Position numbers and translations under genes: made by a program
Shown: piece by piece, positions 1-6,174 of the stretch
Layout of the letters: each line of letters begins with the position of its first letter
Numbering within the stretch: position 1 is the first letter of the stretch
Origin: an uncultured Lachnospiraceae bacterium
Lineage (GTDB): Bacteria > Bacillota > Clostridia > Lachnospirales > Lachnospiraceae
Direction: 5' to 3'
Length of the DNA stretch: 7,703 bases
Assembly: GCA_910588815.1 (NCBI GenBank)
Contig: CAJUQY010000074.1
Span: 1-7,703 of the forward strand
Notes under the pieces: generated by a model
What the model saw: only the letters and a program-made list of their open reading frames with translations
The model's database searches: none
What the model was told of the DNA's origin: nothing

Positions 1-38
1 AAGGAACCTTTTACAATTCAAAATGCAAAAGATTCCTT
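1..38. repeat. Inverted repeat downstream of rpsI, possible end of the rplM-rpsI transcript
   Basis: Two 12-base arms (AAGGAACCTTTT at 1-12 and AAAAGATTCCTT at 27-38) face each other across a 14-base spacer. They pair over all 12 positions except one, which is a G-U wobble when read as RNA on the minus strand. The repeat lies about 60 bases past the rpsI stop in the direction of rpsI transcription, so it may be the terminator hairpin of that operon. The stem is AT-rich, and any U-tract would fall outside the window, so this is unproven. The rest of 39-96 is AT-rich and shows no gene. Confidence 0.45.
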
Positions 39-96
39 AAGTTAATGACATTGTGGATTTTCAAGGGTTTTACTAATCTCTTTAATTGTCTTATAA

Positions 97-489
97 TTAT
101 CTCTTGGAGAACTGAGGCGCGCGACGTGCTGCCTTGAGGCCGTACTTCTTCCTCTCCTTCATACGAGGGTCGCGGGTCAGATAACCTGCCTTCTTGAGGG
201 CGGGACGGTACTCTGCATCCGCCTGCAGAAGAGCTCTGGAAATGCCGTGACGGATGGCTCCGGCCTGGCCGGTGAAGCCGCCGCCATGAACGTTTACCAT
301 GACGTCAAATTTACCTTCGGTCTCCGTCGCAGCAAAGGGCTGACGAACCACGACCTTCAAGGTCTCCAGTCCAAAGTAATCATCTATGTCTCTCTTATTG
401 ATGGTAATCTTGCCTGTACCGGCAGACAGGTATACTCTTGCAATTGATTTTTTCCTTCTGCCTGTTCCATAGAATTTTGAATTAGCCAC
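97..489 (-). CDS. rpsI: 30S ribosomal protein S9
   Basis: This is a component of the head of the small ribosomal subunit; in this family the C-terminal tail reaches the P-site tRNA. The 130 residues match the usual bacterial length. Visible hallmarks are the N-terminal GTGRRKKSIARVYL stretch (residues 8-21), the glycine-rich family signature GGGFTGQAGAIRHGISRAL (69-87) and the basic C-terminus ending QFSKR. The start codon is GTG (487-489), chosen because a full AAGGAGG lies 8 bases upstream and because the protein then begins MANSKFYG as in relatives. It follows rplM after 29 bases and is clearly co-transcribed with it, the usual pairing in bacteria. Nothing is missing or altered. Confidence 0.98.
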   Translation of the reverse strand: MANSKFYGTGRRKKSIARVYLSAGTGKITINKRDIDDYFGLETLKVVVRQPFAATETEGKFDVMVNVHGGGFTGQAGAIRHGISRALLQADAEYRPALKKAGYLTRDPRMKERKKYGLKAARRAPQFSKR

Positions 490-497
490 TGTAATTT

Positions 498-504
498 CCT
501 CCTT
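498..504 (-). promoter_or_regulatory. Ribosome binding site of rpsI
   Basis: Read on the minus strand this is AAGGAGG, a full match to the anti-Shine-Dalgarno sequence, 8 bases before the GTG start codon. It fixes the non-ATG start of rpsI. Confidence 0.9.
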
Positions 505-518
505 TCAGTACCTTTCGA

Positions 519-947
519 TTAAAATGTCAGAGCTTCCGGTTTCTGGGCCTGCTGCTTATGGTCAGGGCCAGCGTACACATGGAGCTTGCCGAACATTGCT
601 CTGCCTAAAGGTCCCTTGGGAAGCATTCCCTTCACAGCCAGTTCGATGACTCTCTCCGGCTTCTTCTCCATCATCTCCCGAAGCGTCGTCTCCTTCATGC
701 CGCCGACATATTCGGAATGTCTGTAGTAAATCTTCTGATCCAGTTTCTTTCCGGTAACCTGGACTTTCTCTGCGTTTACAACAATCACATAATCGCCGGT
801 ATCCATATTGGGCGTGAACGTGGGCTTGTTCTTACCTCTCAAGACGGATGCAACTTCAGATGCCAGACGTCCTAATGTATATGCGGAAGCATCAACGACA
901 TACCATTTTCTCTTAATGGTTGACGGGCTAGCCATAAATGTTTTCAT
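519..947 (-). CDS. rplM: 50S ribosomal protein L13
   Basis: This is a large-subunit protein that binds 23S rRNA early in assembly. With the start at 947 the product is 142 residues, the normal length. It begins MKTFMASPSTIKRKWYVVDA, followed by TLGRLASEVASVLRGK (24-39), and carries the L13 signature region VKGMLPKGPLGRAMFGKLHVYAGPDH (105-130 overall). An in-frame ATG exists 24 bases further upstream (971), but it would add an unusual KSKEVKP stretch that overlaps the ribosome binding site. The AAGGAGG at 956-962 sits 8 bases before the internal ATG, so 947 is preferred. The gene is transcribed with rpsI from the promoter at 1099-1127 through a leader of about 145 bases that may mediate feedback. 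Confidence 0.98.
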   Translation of the reverse strand: MKTFMASPSTIKRKWYVVDASAYTLGRLASEVASVLRGKNKPTFTPNMDTGDYVIVVNAEKVQVTGKKLDQKIYYRHSEYVGGMKETTLREMMEKKPERVIELAVKGMLPKGPLGRAMFGKLHVYAGPDHKQQAQKPEALTF

Positions 948-1092
948 TGGTTTGACCTCCTTGGATTTCACCTTTCAAAAATTCTTATTCTGTCTTGTCT
1001 CTATTTGTACGGCAGACGCGGGATTCCGGGGCTTTGGTTCCCTGACCTGCCAGTCAATAGACCGTTTTTGGACGCAAAGAAAGCGCCGCAGC
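948..1092 (-). promoter_or_regulatory. Structured 5' leader of rplM-rpsI, candidate L13 leader
   Basis: The transcript predicted from the promoter at 1099-1127 begins near 1092 and runs about 145 bases before the rplM ATG, long for a simple ribosome-binding leader. It can form a nested hairpin. The outer stem is GGCAG (1047-1051) with CTGCC (1011-1015), followed by a symmetrical 4x4 internal loop. The inner stem is GGGA (1039-1042) with TCCC (1020-1023), closed by a 15-base apical loop. Firmicutes are known to carry an autoregulatory L13 leader element before rplM (an Rfam family). I infer that this is such an element from position and foldability only, and cannot confirm the consensus by eye. 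Confidence 0.5.
956..962 (-). promoter_or_regulatory. Ribosome binding site of rplM, decides its start
   Basis: Read on the minus strand this is AAGGAGG with an 8-base spacer to the ATG at 947. It lies inside the longer open frame that begins at 971, which argues against the upstream ATG as the true start. Confidence 0.9.
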
Positions 1093-1098
1093 TTTTAT

Positions 1099-1127
1099 AT
1101 TATAGTACACTCTTCGGGGCGTGTCAA
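1099..1127 (-). promoter_or_regulatory. Perfect consensus sigma-A promoter for rplM-rpsI
   Basis: Read on the minus strand: TTGACA (1122-1127), a spacer of exactly 17 bases, then TATAAT (1099-1104). Both hexamers match the housekeeping sigma consensus at all six positions. It starts just past the truA stop, so rplM-rpsI can be transcribed independently of truA and the ecf genes. Confidence 0.92.
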
Positions 1128-1145
1128 TGAGTTTTTTCCCAAGTT

Positions 1146-2078
1146 TTAACCGTTTCTCACCAAAAATTCCTTCGCACCGTCCCAGAACGCCTGCTGCCTT
1201 GCGTGGGCAATCATCCGCGCTCTCTCTTCCTCCCTGCACCGATGGATGGCCATGACGACGCGGCCTTTTGTGCGAAGGGCGCTGCGGTCCAGGGAATAAT
1301 CGATCCAATCGTTGGTGTTTCTCTCATAAAGCTCCGGTTCTCCGGCCGGGTCAATGGAGACCAGGGTCAGCCCTTCGGCCGGCGCCTTTACGCCGGCCCT
1401 GCGCCGATCCCTGGCATTTAAAACCTCCCGCATGTGCTCCGGGAGGAAAGTCCCCTGACCGATACTCATAAGGGTTCCCGCAATAATTCTTACCATATTA
1501 TAAAGGAATCCGTTCCCGGAAAGGCGGATGGTAACCAGATCCCCTTCCCTTGCCACGGCCGCCTCATAGAGTTTCCGGACCGTATCCTCCGCCTGGCTTC
1601 CGGCCGAACAAAAGCTCGCAAAATCATGCTCTCCCACAAGATAACCTGCCGCCGTCTGCATGATCCCCGCATCCAAGGGCCAATGACAGAAGCTTGTATT
1701 TAAACGTCTTGTGGGGTCGGGAAACCGCCGGTTTACAATCCGGTACTCATAGGTCTTCACGGAATTGCATTTCCGGGGATGATAGAGAGCCGGAACCTCC
1801 TCCGAGAGCTGAACTGCGATATCCTCCGGAAGCCGGCTGTTTAAGGCATATCCGAACTTTTCAGGGGGGATCCGGCTCTCTGTATTGAACACGGCGATAT
1901 TTCCCAGGGCATGGACTCCCGCATCGGTCCTGCTGGCCCCCGTCACACGGATCTCCTCCCCGGTCAGCTCCGAAAGAGCCCTGTTCAGCTCTGCCTCAAT
2001 GGTGGGGCCATTTTTCTGGAACTGGAAGCCGCAGTAATTGGTACCGTCGTAGGCCACCACTAATTTTATTCGTTTCAT
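1146..2078 (-). CDS. truA: tRNA pseudouridine(38-40) synthase TruA with C-terminal extension
   Basis: This enzyme isomerises uridines at positions 38-40 of the tRNA anticodon arm to pseudouridine. The N-terminus reads MKRIKLVVAYDGTNYCGFQFQ as in the family. The catalytic motif is GASRTDAGVHALGN, with nucleophile Asp52. Later family features include YHPRKCNSVKTYEYRI (99-114), GEHDFASFCS (149-158) and GNGFLYNMVRIIAGTL (188-203). The protein is 310 residues, whereas the core usually ends near 245; residues about 244-310 form a charged tail without an obvious motif. The ATG at 2078 has GGAGG 4 bases upstream. The gene lies 125 bases after ecfT, in the usual Firmicutes order between ecfT and rplM, with a possible promoter of its own. 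Some Firmicutes carry several TruA paralogues, so the exact target positions are not certain. Confidence 0.95.
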   Translation of the reverse strand: MKRIKLVVAYDGTNYCGFQFQKNGPTIEAELNRALSELTGEEIRVTGASRTDAGVHALGNIAVFNTESRIPPEKFGYALNSRLPEDIAVQLSEEVPALYHPRKCNSVKTYEYRIVNRRFPDPTRRLNTSFCHWPLDAGIMQTAAGYLVGEHDFASFCSAGSQAEDTVRKLYEAAVAREGDLVTIRLSGNGFLYNMVRIIAGTLMSIGQGTFLPEHMREVLNARDRRRAGVKAPAEGLTLVSIDPAGEPELYERNTNDWIDYSLDRSALRTKGRVVMAIHRCREEERARMIAHARQQAFWDGAKEFLVRNG

Positions 2079-2164
2079 AATTCCTCCGTCCCTGGCCGCT
2101 TTTATCGCCGGTCAGCCACAGGCTGCCATACAGTGAACGTCAAAAATTTTGCCGTTATCCTGTC

Positions 2165-2195
2165 ATTATAGCGAACGACAAATTATTTTGTCGTT
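2165..2195 (-). promoter_or_regulatory. Candidate truA promoter overlapped by a perfect palindrome (possible operator)
   Basis: On the minus strand a perfect TATAAT lies at 2165-2170. Eighteen bases upstream is ACGACA (2189-2194), a 4/6 match to the -35 consensus. The -35 and the spacer are covered by an inverted repeat with perfect 9-base arms, AACGACAAA (2174-2182 on the plus strand) and TTTGTCGTT (2187-2195), around a 4-base centre. No T-tract follows on either strand, so it is not a typical terminator of ecfT. The position is what one expects of a repressor or activator site. The regulator is unknown. Confidence 0.55.
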
Positions 2196-2203
2196 GACCA
2201 TAA

Positions 2204-3004
2204 CTATAAGAGCACCCGAAGGAGCACCACCCCTGTCGGAAATGCCAGAAGAAGCAGGTAAGCCAGCCGGTCCGCCGTCTTATATTTTAAAGGCTTCATC
2301 TTCGTACGTCCCTCTCCCCCGTGGTAACATCTGGCTTCCATGGCGAGGGCCAGGTCTGAGGCCCGCCTGAATGCTGAAATAAACAGAGGCACCAGAAGAG
2401 GGATCATAGCTTTCGCCTTTTTGATCAGCCCGCCCGTCTCAAAGTCCGCCCCCCTCGCCATCTGTGCCTTCATGATCTTGTCCGTCTCTTCCACCAGAAT
2501 CGGAATAAACCGCAGGGCAATGGACATGATCATGGCGATCTCATGAACCGGCACGTGGAGCACGTTTAAAAACCGAAGACTCCGTTCCAGTCCGTCCGTC
2601 AGCTGGTTTGGCGTGGTCGTAAAAGTCAGGAGGGAGGTGCCCATAACCAAAAAGACCAGCCTTATGGCCATCATTCCTGCCCGTACAAGCCCTTCCTTCG
2701 TAACCGTAAAGATCCAGAAATGAACCAACTCCTCTCCCGGCGTCAGAAACAGATTGAACGCTGCGCTGAACAGGAGCAGGAAGAGCACCGGTTTCAAGCC
2801 CTTTAAAATGTGCCCCACCGGCACCTTTGAAGCTGCGATGGTCCCGAACAGGAACACCGCCGCCGCCCCGTAACAGTAGGCGTTGTCCGCCACAAACAGG
2901 GCGATGATCAGCACCAGCGTGCCGAAAAGCTTTGTCCGCGGGTCCAGTTTATGCACCGGCGACTGCACCGGATAATACTGGCCCAGAGTAATGTCTCTCA
3001 TCAT
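2204..3004 (-). CDS. ecfT: Energy-coupling factor transporter transmembrane protein EcfT
   Basis: This is the membrane scaffold of an ECF importer, linking the two ATPases to interchangeable substrate-binding S components. The 266 residues are normal length. Hydrophobic segments are visible at roughly 27-40, 44-57, 70-87, 108-130, 153-171 and 245-264. The two cytoplasmic coupling motifs that dock into the ATPases are present as ARG in AQMARGAD (about 180-187) and as EARCY (223-227). Two adjacent ATG codons (3004 and 3001) are possible starts; AGGTGA lies about 9 bases upstream of the first. It follows ecfA2 after 27 bases, so the three ecf genes form one unit. No S-component gene is nearby, which fits a shared (group II) module serving several vitamins or metals. 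Confidence 0.95.
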   Translation of the reverse strand: MMRDITLGQYYPVQSPVHKLDPRTKLFGTLVLIIALFVADNAYCYGAAAVFLFGTIAASKVPVGHILKGLKPVLFLLLFSAAFNLFLTPGEELVHFWIFTVTKEGLVRAGMMAIRLVFLVMGTSLLTFTTTPNQLTDGLERSLRFLNVLHVPVHEIAMIMSIALRFIPILVEETDKIMKAQMARGADFETGGLIKKAKAMIPLLVPLFISAFRRASDLALAMEARCYHGGEGRTKMKPLKYKTADRLAYLLLLAFPTGVVLLRVLL

Positions 3005-3031
3005 GAGATCGTCTCACCTTTCTCCTTGTTT

Positions 3032-3880
3032 CTATTCTATGCCCAGAGTGCGGAGAACCGCTTCTTCCGCCTCTTCCACAGTGATCACGTCTGTCCTCAT
3101 GGGGAACCCCGCCTCCTTTAAGGCATGGGCAATGTAAGTCACCTGGGGAGCCGCGAGCCCCATCTCCTCCAGCTCCTTATAACGGGCGAAGACCGCCCGG
3201 GGGGGATCGTCAAAGACCAGGCGCCCGTGGTTCATGACCATGATACGATCCACATATTTCGCCACATCTTCCATGCTGTGGGACACTAAGATTATCGTCA
3301 TCCCCCGCTCCTTGTGAAGCCTCGCAAGCTGTCCTAAAATCTCGTCCCGTCCCCTCGGGTCAAGGCCCGCCGTGGGCTCGTCCAAAATCAGCACCTCCGG
3401 CTCCATAGCAAGCACGCCCGCAATGGCGACCCGCCGCTTTTCTCCGCCGGAAAGCTCGAAGGGGGATTTTTTATAATAACTCTCCCCGATACCCACCTGA
3501 GAAAGGGCTTCCCTCGCCCGCGTCTCCGTCTCTTCTCTGGAAAGTCCCTGGTTTTTCGGCCCGAAACAGACGTCTGTAAACACATCCACCTCAAAAAGCT
3601 GGTGCTCCGGGTACTGGAATACCAGCCCCACCCGGCTCCTGAGCTCTTTCATGGAAAAGCCCTCCCGGTAAATGCTCTCCCCATTATAGAGGATATCGCC
3701 CCCCGTAGCTTTTACCAGTCCGTTGAGATGCTGGATCAGCGTAGATTTTCCGGAACCGGTGTGCCCGATCAGTCCGATAAATTCCCCGTCCTTGATCTCC
3801 AGGCTCACCTTGTGGAGCGCCTCCGTCTCCATGGGCGTTCCTTCCTGATATTTATATTCTACCTGTCTGAGTGTAATCAT
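3032..3880 (-). CDS. ecfA2: Energy-coupling factor transporter ATPase EcfA2
   Basis: This is one of the two ATP-binding subunits powering an ECF vitamin/metal importer, acting at the inner face of the membrane as a heterodimer with EcfA1. All ABC ATPase motifs are intact in the 282 residues: Walker A GHTGSGKST (39-47), Q-loop Gln89 in VFQYPEHQLF, signature LSGGEKRR (143-150), Walker B LILDEPT (164-170) and switch His201 in VSHSMED. The FQYPEHQLF text and order behind the first ATPase point to EcfA2 rather than EcfA1. Its ATG overlaps the TGA of ecfA1 in an ATGA, so the two are translationally coupled and made in matched amounts. Older annotations call such genes cbiO. Confidence 0.95.
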   Translation of the reverse strand: MITLRQVEYKYQEGTPMETEALHKVSLEIKDGEFIGLIGHTGSGKSTLIQHLNGLVKATGGDILYNGESIYREGFSMKELRSRVGLVFQYPEHQLFEVDVFTDVCFGPKNQGLSREETETRAREALSQVGIGESYYKKSPFELSGGEKRRVAIAGVLAMEPEVLILDEPTAGLDPRGRDEILGQLARLHKERGMTIILVSHSMEDVAKYVDRIMVMNHGRLVFDDPPRAVFARYKELEEMGLAAPQVTYIAHALKEAGFPMRTDVITVEEAEEAVLRTLGIE

Positions 3881-4746
3881 TGCGCCGCCCTCTGCCTCCT
3901 TATTTCCACCAGCTCCCTCACCAGTTTTGCTGTATCCAGGATACAGGGCGAAAGAGGCACGCCTTTTCTCCGGAGGCCGTAAGCCAGCTCCGTTACCTGG
4001 GGCACGTCCAGCCGGAGCGCCTTCAGCTCGTCGACCCGGCCAAAAATATCTTCCGGCGTCCCCTCCATGGCGATCTCTCCCCCGTCCATCACATAGATCC
4101 GGTCCGCATGGATCACCTCTTCCATATAGTGGGTGATCAGGATGACTGTAATGCCCTTTTTCTTATTTAACTCCCGCACGGTCCGGATGACCTCCCTGCG
4201 GCCATTGGGATCCAGCATGGCCGTCGGCTCGTCCAGGACGATACATTTGGGCTCCATGGCCATGACTCCCGCAATGGCGACCCGCTGTTTTTGTCCGCCG
4301 GAAAGCCGGTCCGGGGAACTGTTCCGGTAGGCCGTCATGCCCACCGCCTTCAGGCACTCGTCCACCCGCCGCCAAATCTCGTCCGTGGGCACGCCCATAT
4401 TCTCCGGGCCGAAGCCCACGTCCTCCTCCACCACGCTGGCAATAATCTGATTGTCGGGATTCTGGAATACCATCCCGGCCGTGCGGCGGATCTCCAGAAG
4501 AGAATCGTCGTCTTTCGTATCCATCCCGCCGATCCAGATGGTTCCCTCCGTGGGCAGAAGAAGGGCATTCATGTGCTTCGCCAGGGTGGACTTACCGGAA
4601 CCGTTGTGACCGAGTACCGCCACGAACTGCCCTTCTTCGACGTCCAGACTCACGTCCCTGACCGCCTCGCTCACTTCCTCTGTCTTCTCTTCCTCATCTC
4701 GTTTAATGTAATTGTAGATCAGGTTCTTCGCCTTTATAATGCCCAT
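3877..4746 (-). CDS. ecfA1: Energy-coupling factor transporter ATPase EcfA1
   Basis: This is the first ATPase of the ECF module and partners with EcfA2 on EcfT. The 289 residues contain Walker A GHNGSGKST (46-54), Q-loop Gln95 in VFQNPDNQI, signature LSGGQKQR (148-155), Walker B IVLDEPT (169-175) and switch His206 in ITHYMEE. FQNPDNQ is typical of EcfA1. Between the first strand and Walker A there is a charged insert, KRDEEEKTEEVSEA (15-28), longer than in many ABC ATPases but common in this family. The ribosome binding site before the ATG at 4746 is weak (GGTGAA), and no better start is visible. A candidate promoter lies 50 bases upstream. In many Firmicutes rplQ precedes this gene; here the upstream neighbour is divergent galM. 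Confidence 0.95.
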   Translation of the reverse strand: MGIIKAKNLIYNYIKRDEEEKTEEVSEAVRDVSLDVEEGQFVAVLGHNGSGKSTLAKHMNALLLPTEGTIWIGGMDTKDDDSLLEIRRTAGMVFQNPDNQIIASVVEEDVGFGPENMGVPTDEIWRRVDECLKAVGMTAYRNSSPDRLSGGQKQRVAIAGVMAMEPKCIVLDEPTAMLDPNGRREVIRTVRELNKKKGITVILITHYMEEVIHADRIYVMDGGEIAMEGTPEDIFGRVDELKALRLDVPQVTELAYGLRRKGVPLSPCILDTAKLVRELVEIRRQRAAQ

Positions 4747-4797
4747 GGTTCACCGTCAACTTCCGTCTGATTTTCGTTTACATTCTTACAGACTTCC

Positions 4798-4826
4798 ATT
4801 GTACTTGATTCATATGGAAAAATCAA
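4798..4826 (-). promoter_or_regulatory. Candidate promoter of the ecf operon
   Basis: On the minus strand: TTGATT (4821-4826), a 17-base spacer and TACAAT (4798-4803), each close to the housekeeping consensus. It lies 51 bases before the ecfA1 start. The -35 hexamer is also one arm of an inverted repeat, TTGATT (4805-4810) facing AATCAA (4821-4826), which might be an operator. Confidence 0.65.
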
Positions 4827-4877
4827 TATGGACTTTCCCCAAACTTCTGCATCCGGGTTGCCCCGGGCAATACGGAA

Positions 4878-4902
4878 GAAAATCAATTTCCTCCTGATTT
4901 TC
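4878..4902. repeat. Inverted repeat between ecfA1 and galM promoters
   Basis: Perfect 8-base arms GAAAATCA (4878-4885) and TGATTTTC (4895-4902) face each other across a 9-base centre. It lies between the two divergent promoters and upstream of both, where a regulator of either could bind. No T-tract of terminator quality follows. Chance occurrence in AT-rich DNA is possible. Confidence 0.4.
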
Positions 4903-4926
4903 CGGCAAAAACAGCAAGGTTAATTA

Positions 4927-4955
4927 TTGCTTTTCCCATCCTGTCATGATATTAT
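4927..4955 (+). promoter_or_regulatory. Candidate promoter of the galM-kinase operon
   Basis: TTGCTT (4927-4932), a 17-base spacer and TATTAT (4950-4955) form a good housekeeping-type promoter. Transcription would begin near 4962, about 100 bases before the galM ATG. A second TATAAT at 5054-5059 is too close to the ATG to serve as a promoter for this start. Confidence 0.6.
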
Positions 4956-4971
4956 GATAAAAACAACGTGA

Positions 4972-5030
4972 GCCGGTCCAAAACCAAAAAATCCCCGCAG
5001 CCGCCGCGGGGATTTTTTGGCAGGGCCGGC
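4972..5030. terminator. Long leader hairpin before galM: terminator or attenuator
   Basis: Arms at 4984-4998 and 5006-5020 are perfect complements over 15 bp around a 7-base loop. The GC-rich core (TCCCCGC/GCGGGGA) is flanked by an A-run on one side and six Ts on the other, so it reads as an intrinsic terminator on both strands. Outside it, GCCGGTCC (4972-4979) and GGGCCGGC (5023-5030) pair as an 8-bp outer stem with one G-U. It lies downstream of the candidate galM promoter and upstream of the galM ATG, with no upstream rightward gene to terminate. That placement suggests attenuation of galM, or a relic of a rearrangement. Confidence 0.8.
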
Positions 5031-5061
5031 CCGGAAAAACCGGAAGAAAGGAATATAATAG

Positions 5062-6102
5062 ATGAAGCTCGAAAAAAAAGCATGGGGAACCGCAAAAACC
5101 GGAGAGACCGTATACCGCTATACGCTTTCCAACAGAAACGGCATGTCTGTGTCCGTCTGCAATGTGGGCTGCAGCATTTTATCCATCATTGTCCCTGACA
5201 GAAACGGCGCCTTTACCGACGTAGCCCTCGCCTATGAGACCTGCGGGGATTATAACCGCAACCCTGCCAGCTTTGGCTGTGTCGTCGGCCGTTATGGAAA
5301 CAGAATCAAGGGCGGATGTTTCCGGTTTGCCGGGAAGACCTGGCAGCTGGAGCAAAACGAAGGCAAAAACCATCTTCACGGCGCTTCCGGCGCCTATGGC
5401 CGCCGGTTCTGGCCGGTCGCAGAAGAATCAGAGGAGGCGCTGACATTCTGTCTGAAAAGCCCGGACGGCGACGGCGGTTATCCCGGCGACCTGACCTCCC
5501 GCGTTACCTACCGTATTTCCGAGGACAACGAACTCTCCATTTCCTACCATATCACAACGGAAACGGAAGCCTTCTGCAACCTGACCAACCACTGCTATTT
5601 CAACCTATCCGGCCATGATGCAGGCACCATCCTGGATCACGAGGTCTTTATCGGGGCAGACGCCATCACAGAAGTAAATGAAGAATCCATCCCCACCGGC
5701 GTCCTGCTGCCCATCGGCGGTACGGATTTTGATTTCAACACTCCCAAGGCCATCGGGCGGGACATCGGCGGAAGCCATCCCCAACTTGCTTTCGGCGGCG
5801 GCTATGACCACAATTACGTATTAAATAAAACGGACGGCGTAAACGCCTCGGCTTATTCACCGAAAAGCGGTATTTTCATGGAGGTGTCCACCAATAGCCC
5901 TGGGCTCCAGTTTTATACCGCCAATTCCCTGGAGGAACACGAAGCCGGAAAGGGCGGCGCCCATTACGGGAACCGGAGCGGTTTCTGTATGGAGACTCAG
6001 TTTTTCCCGGATTCCGTCAACCAGCCTGCATTCCCCTCCTGCGTGGTGACAAAAGAGGCCCCCCTGGATCTACATACCGCTTATCGGTTTTCCATAAAGT
6101 AA
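5062..6102 (+). CDS. galM: Aldose 1-epimerase (mutarotase)
   Basis: This cytoplasmic enzyme interconverts the alpha and beta anomers of galactose and other aldoses, feeding the Leloir pathway and related sugar kinases. The 346 residues are full length for the galactose mutarotase family. Visible active-site features are Arg81 in GRYGNRI, His106 in NHLHG, the proposed catalytic acid His177 in LTNHCYFNL, Asp249 in GGYDHNYVL and the proposed catalytic base Glu311 in METQFFPDS. The ATG at 5062 has AAAGGA about 9 bases upstream. A hairpin in its leader may control it. A sugar kinase follows after 72 bases on the same strand, so the pair probably acts in one sugar route. No galK, galT or galE is in view, so the physiological sugar is not shown. 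Confidence 0.95.
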   Translation: MKLEKKAWGTAKTGETVYRYTLSNRNGMSVSVCNVGCSILSIIVPDRNGAFTDVALAYETCGDYNRNPASFGCVVGRYGNRIKGGCFRFAGKTWQLEQNEGKNHLHGASGAYGRRFWPVAEESEEALTFCLKSPDGDGGYPGDLTSRVTYRISEDNELSISYHITTETEAFCNLTNHCYFNLSGHDAGTILDHEVFIGADAITEVNEESIPTGVLLPIGGTDFDFNTPKAIGRDIGGSHPQLAFGGGYDHNYVLNKTDGVNASAYSPKSGIFMEVSTNSPGLQFYTANSLEEHEAGKGGAHYGNRSGFCMETQFFPDSVNQPAFPSCVVTKEAPLDLHTAYRFSIK

Positions 6103-6108
6103 TCCCCC

Positions 6109-6127
6109 GGCGGGTCTCTTTCCCGCC
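6109..6127 (+). repeat. Intercistronic hairpin between galM and the kinase
   Basis: GGCGGG (6109-6114) and CCCGCC (6122-6127) form a 6-bp GC stem around a 7-base loop just after the galM stop. No run of Ts follows (the next bases are TATGTGCAAA), so it is unlikely to terminate efficiently. It may stabilise the upstream message or set the ratio of the two products. Confidence 0.5.
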
Positions 6128-6174
6128 TATGTGCAAACAAAAAGACTGATAAATAACAGAAAGGACAACGATTT

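Noticed and set aside
948..971. Extended N-terminus of L13 beginning at ATG 971
   Set aside because: The extra eight residues overlap the strong AAGGAGG of the internal ATG and are not typical of L13.
1054..1308. Leftward open frame of 84 codons overlapping the truA end and rplM promoter
   Set aside because: It is out of frame with truA, composition is low-complexity and basic, and it runs through the rplM promoter; a shadow of truA.
2112..2133. Small CAGCC/GGCTG hairpin in the ecfT-truA gap
   Set aside because: Five base pairs only, no T-tract, and no positional relation to the candidate promoter that would suggest function.
4853..4870. GC-rich hairpin (CCGGG/CCCGG or TTGCC/GGCAA) between the divergent promoters as a terminator
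   Set aside because: The stem is 5 bp with two competing pairings, and no T-tract follows on either strand.
5054..5059. TATAAT just before the galM ATG as a promoter
   Set aside because: Transcription would start inside the coding sequence and no -35 hexamer lies at the right distance; it is simply the spacer after the ribosome binding site.
4968..5198. Rightward open frame of 76 codons starting at GTG 4968 and running into galM in another frame
   Set aside because: No ribosome binding site precedes it, it is coded largely by the hairpin sequence, and it overlaps a certain gene. A leader peptide remains conceivable but unsupported.
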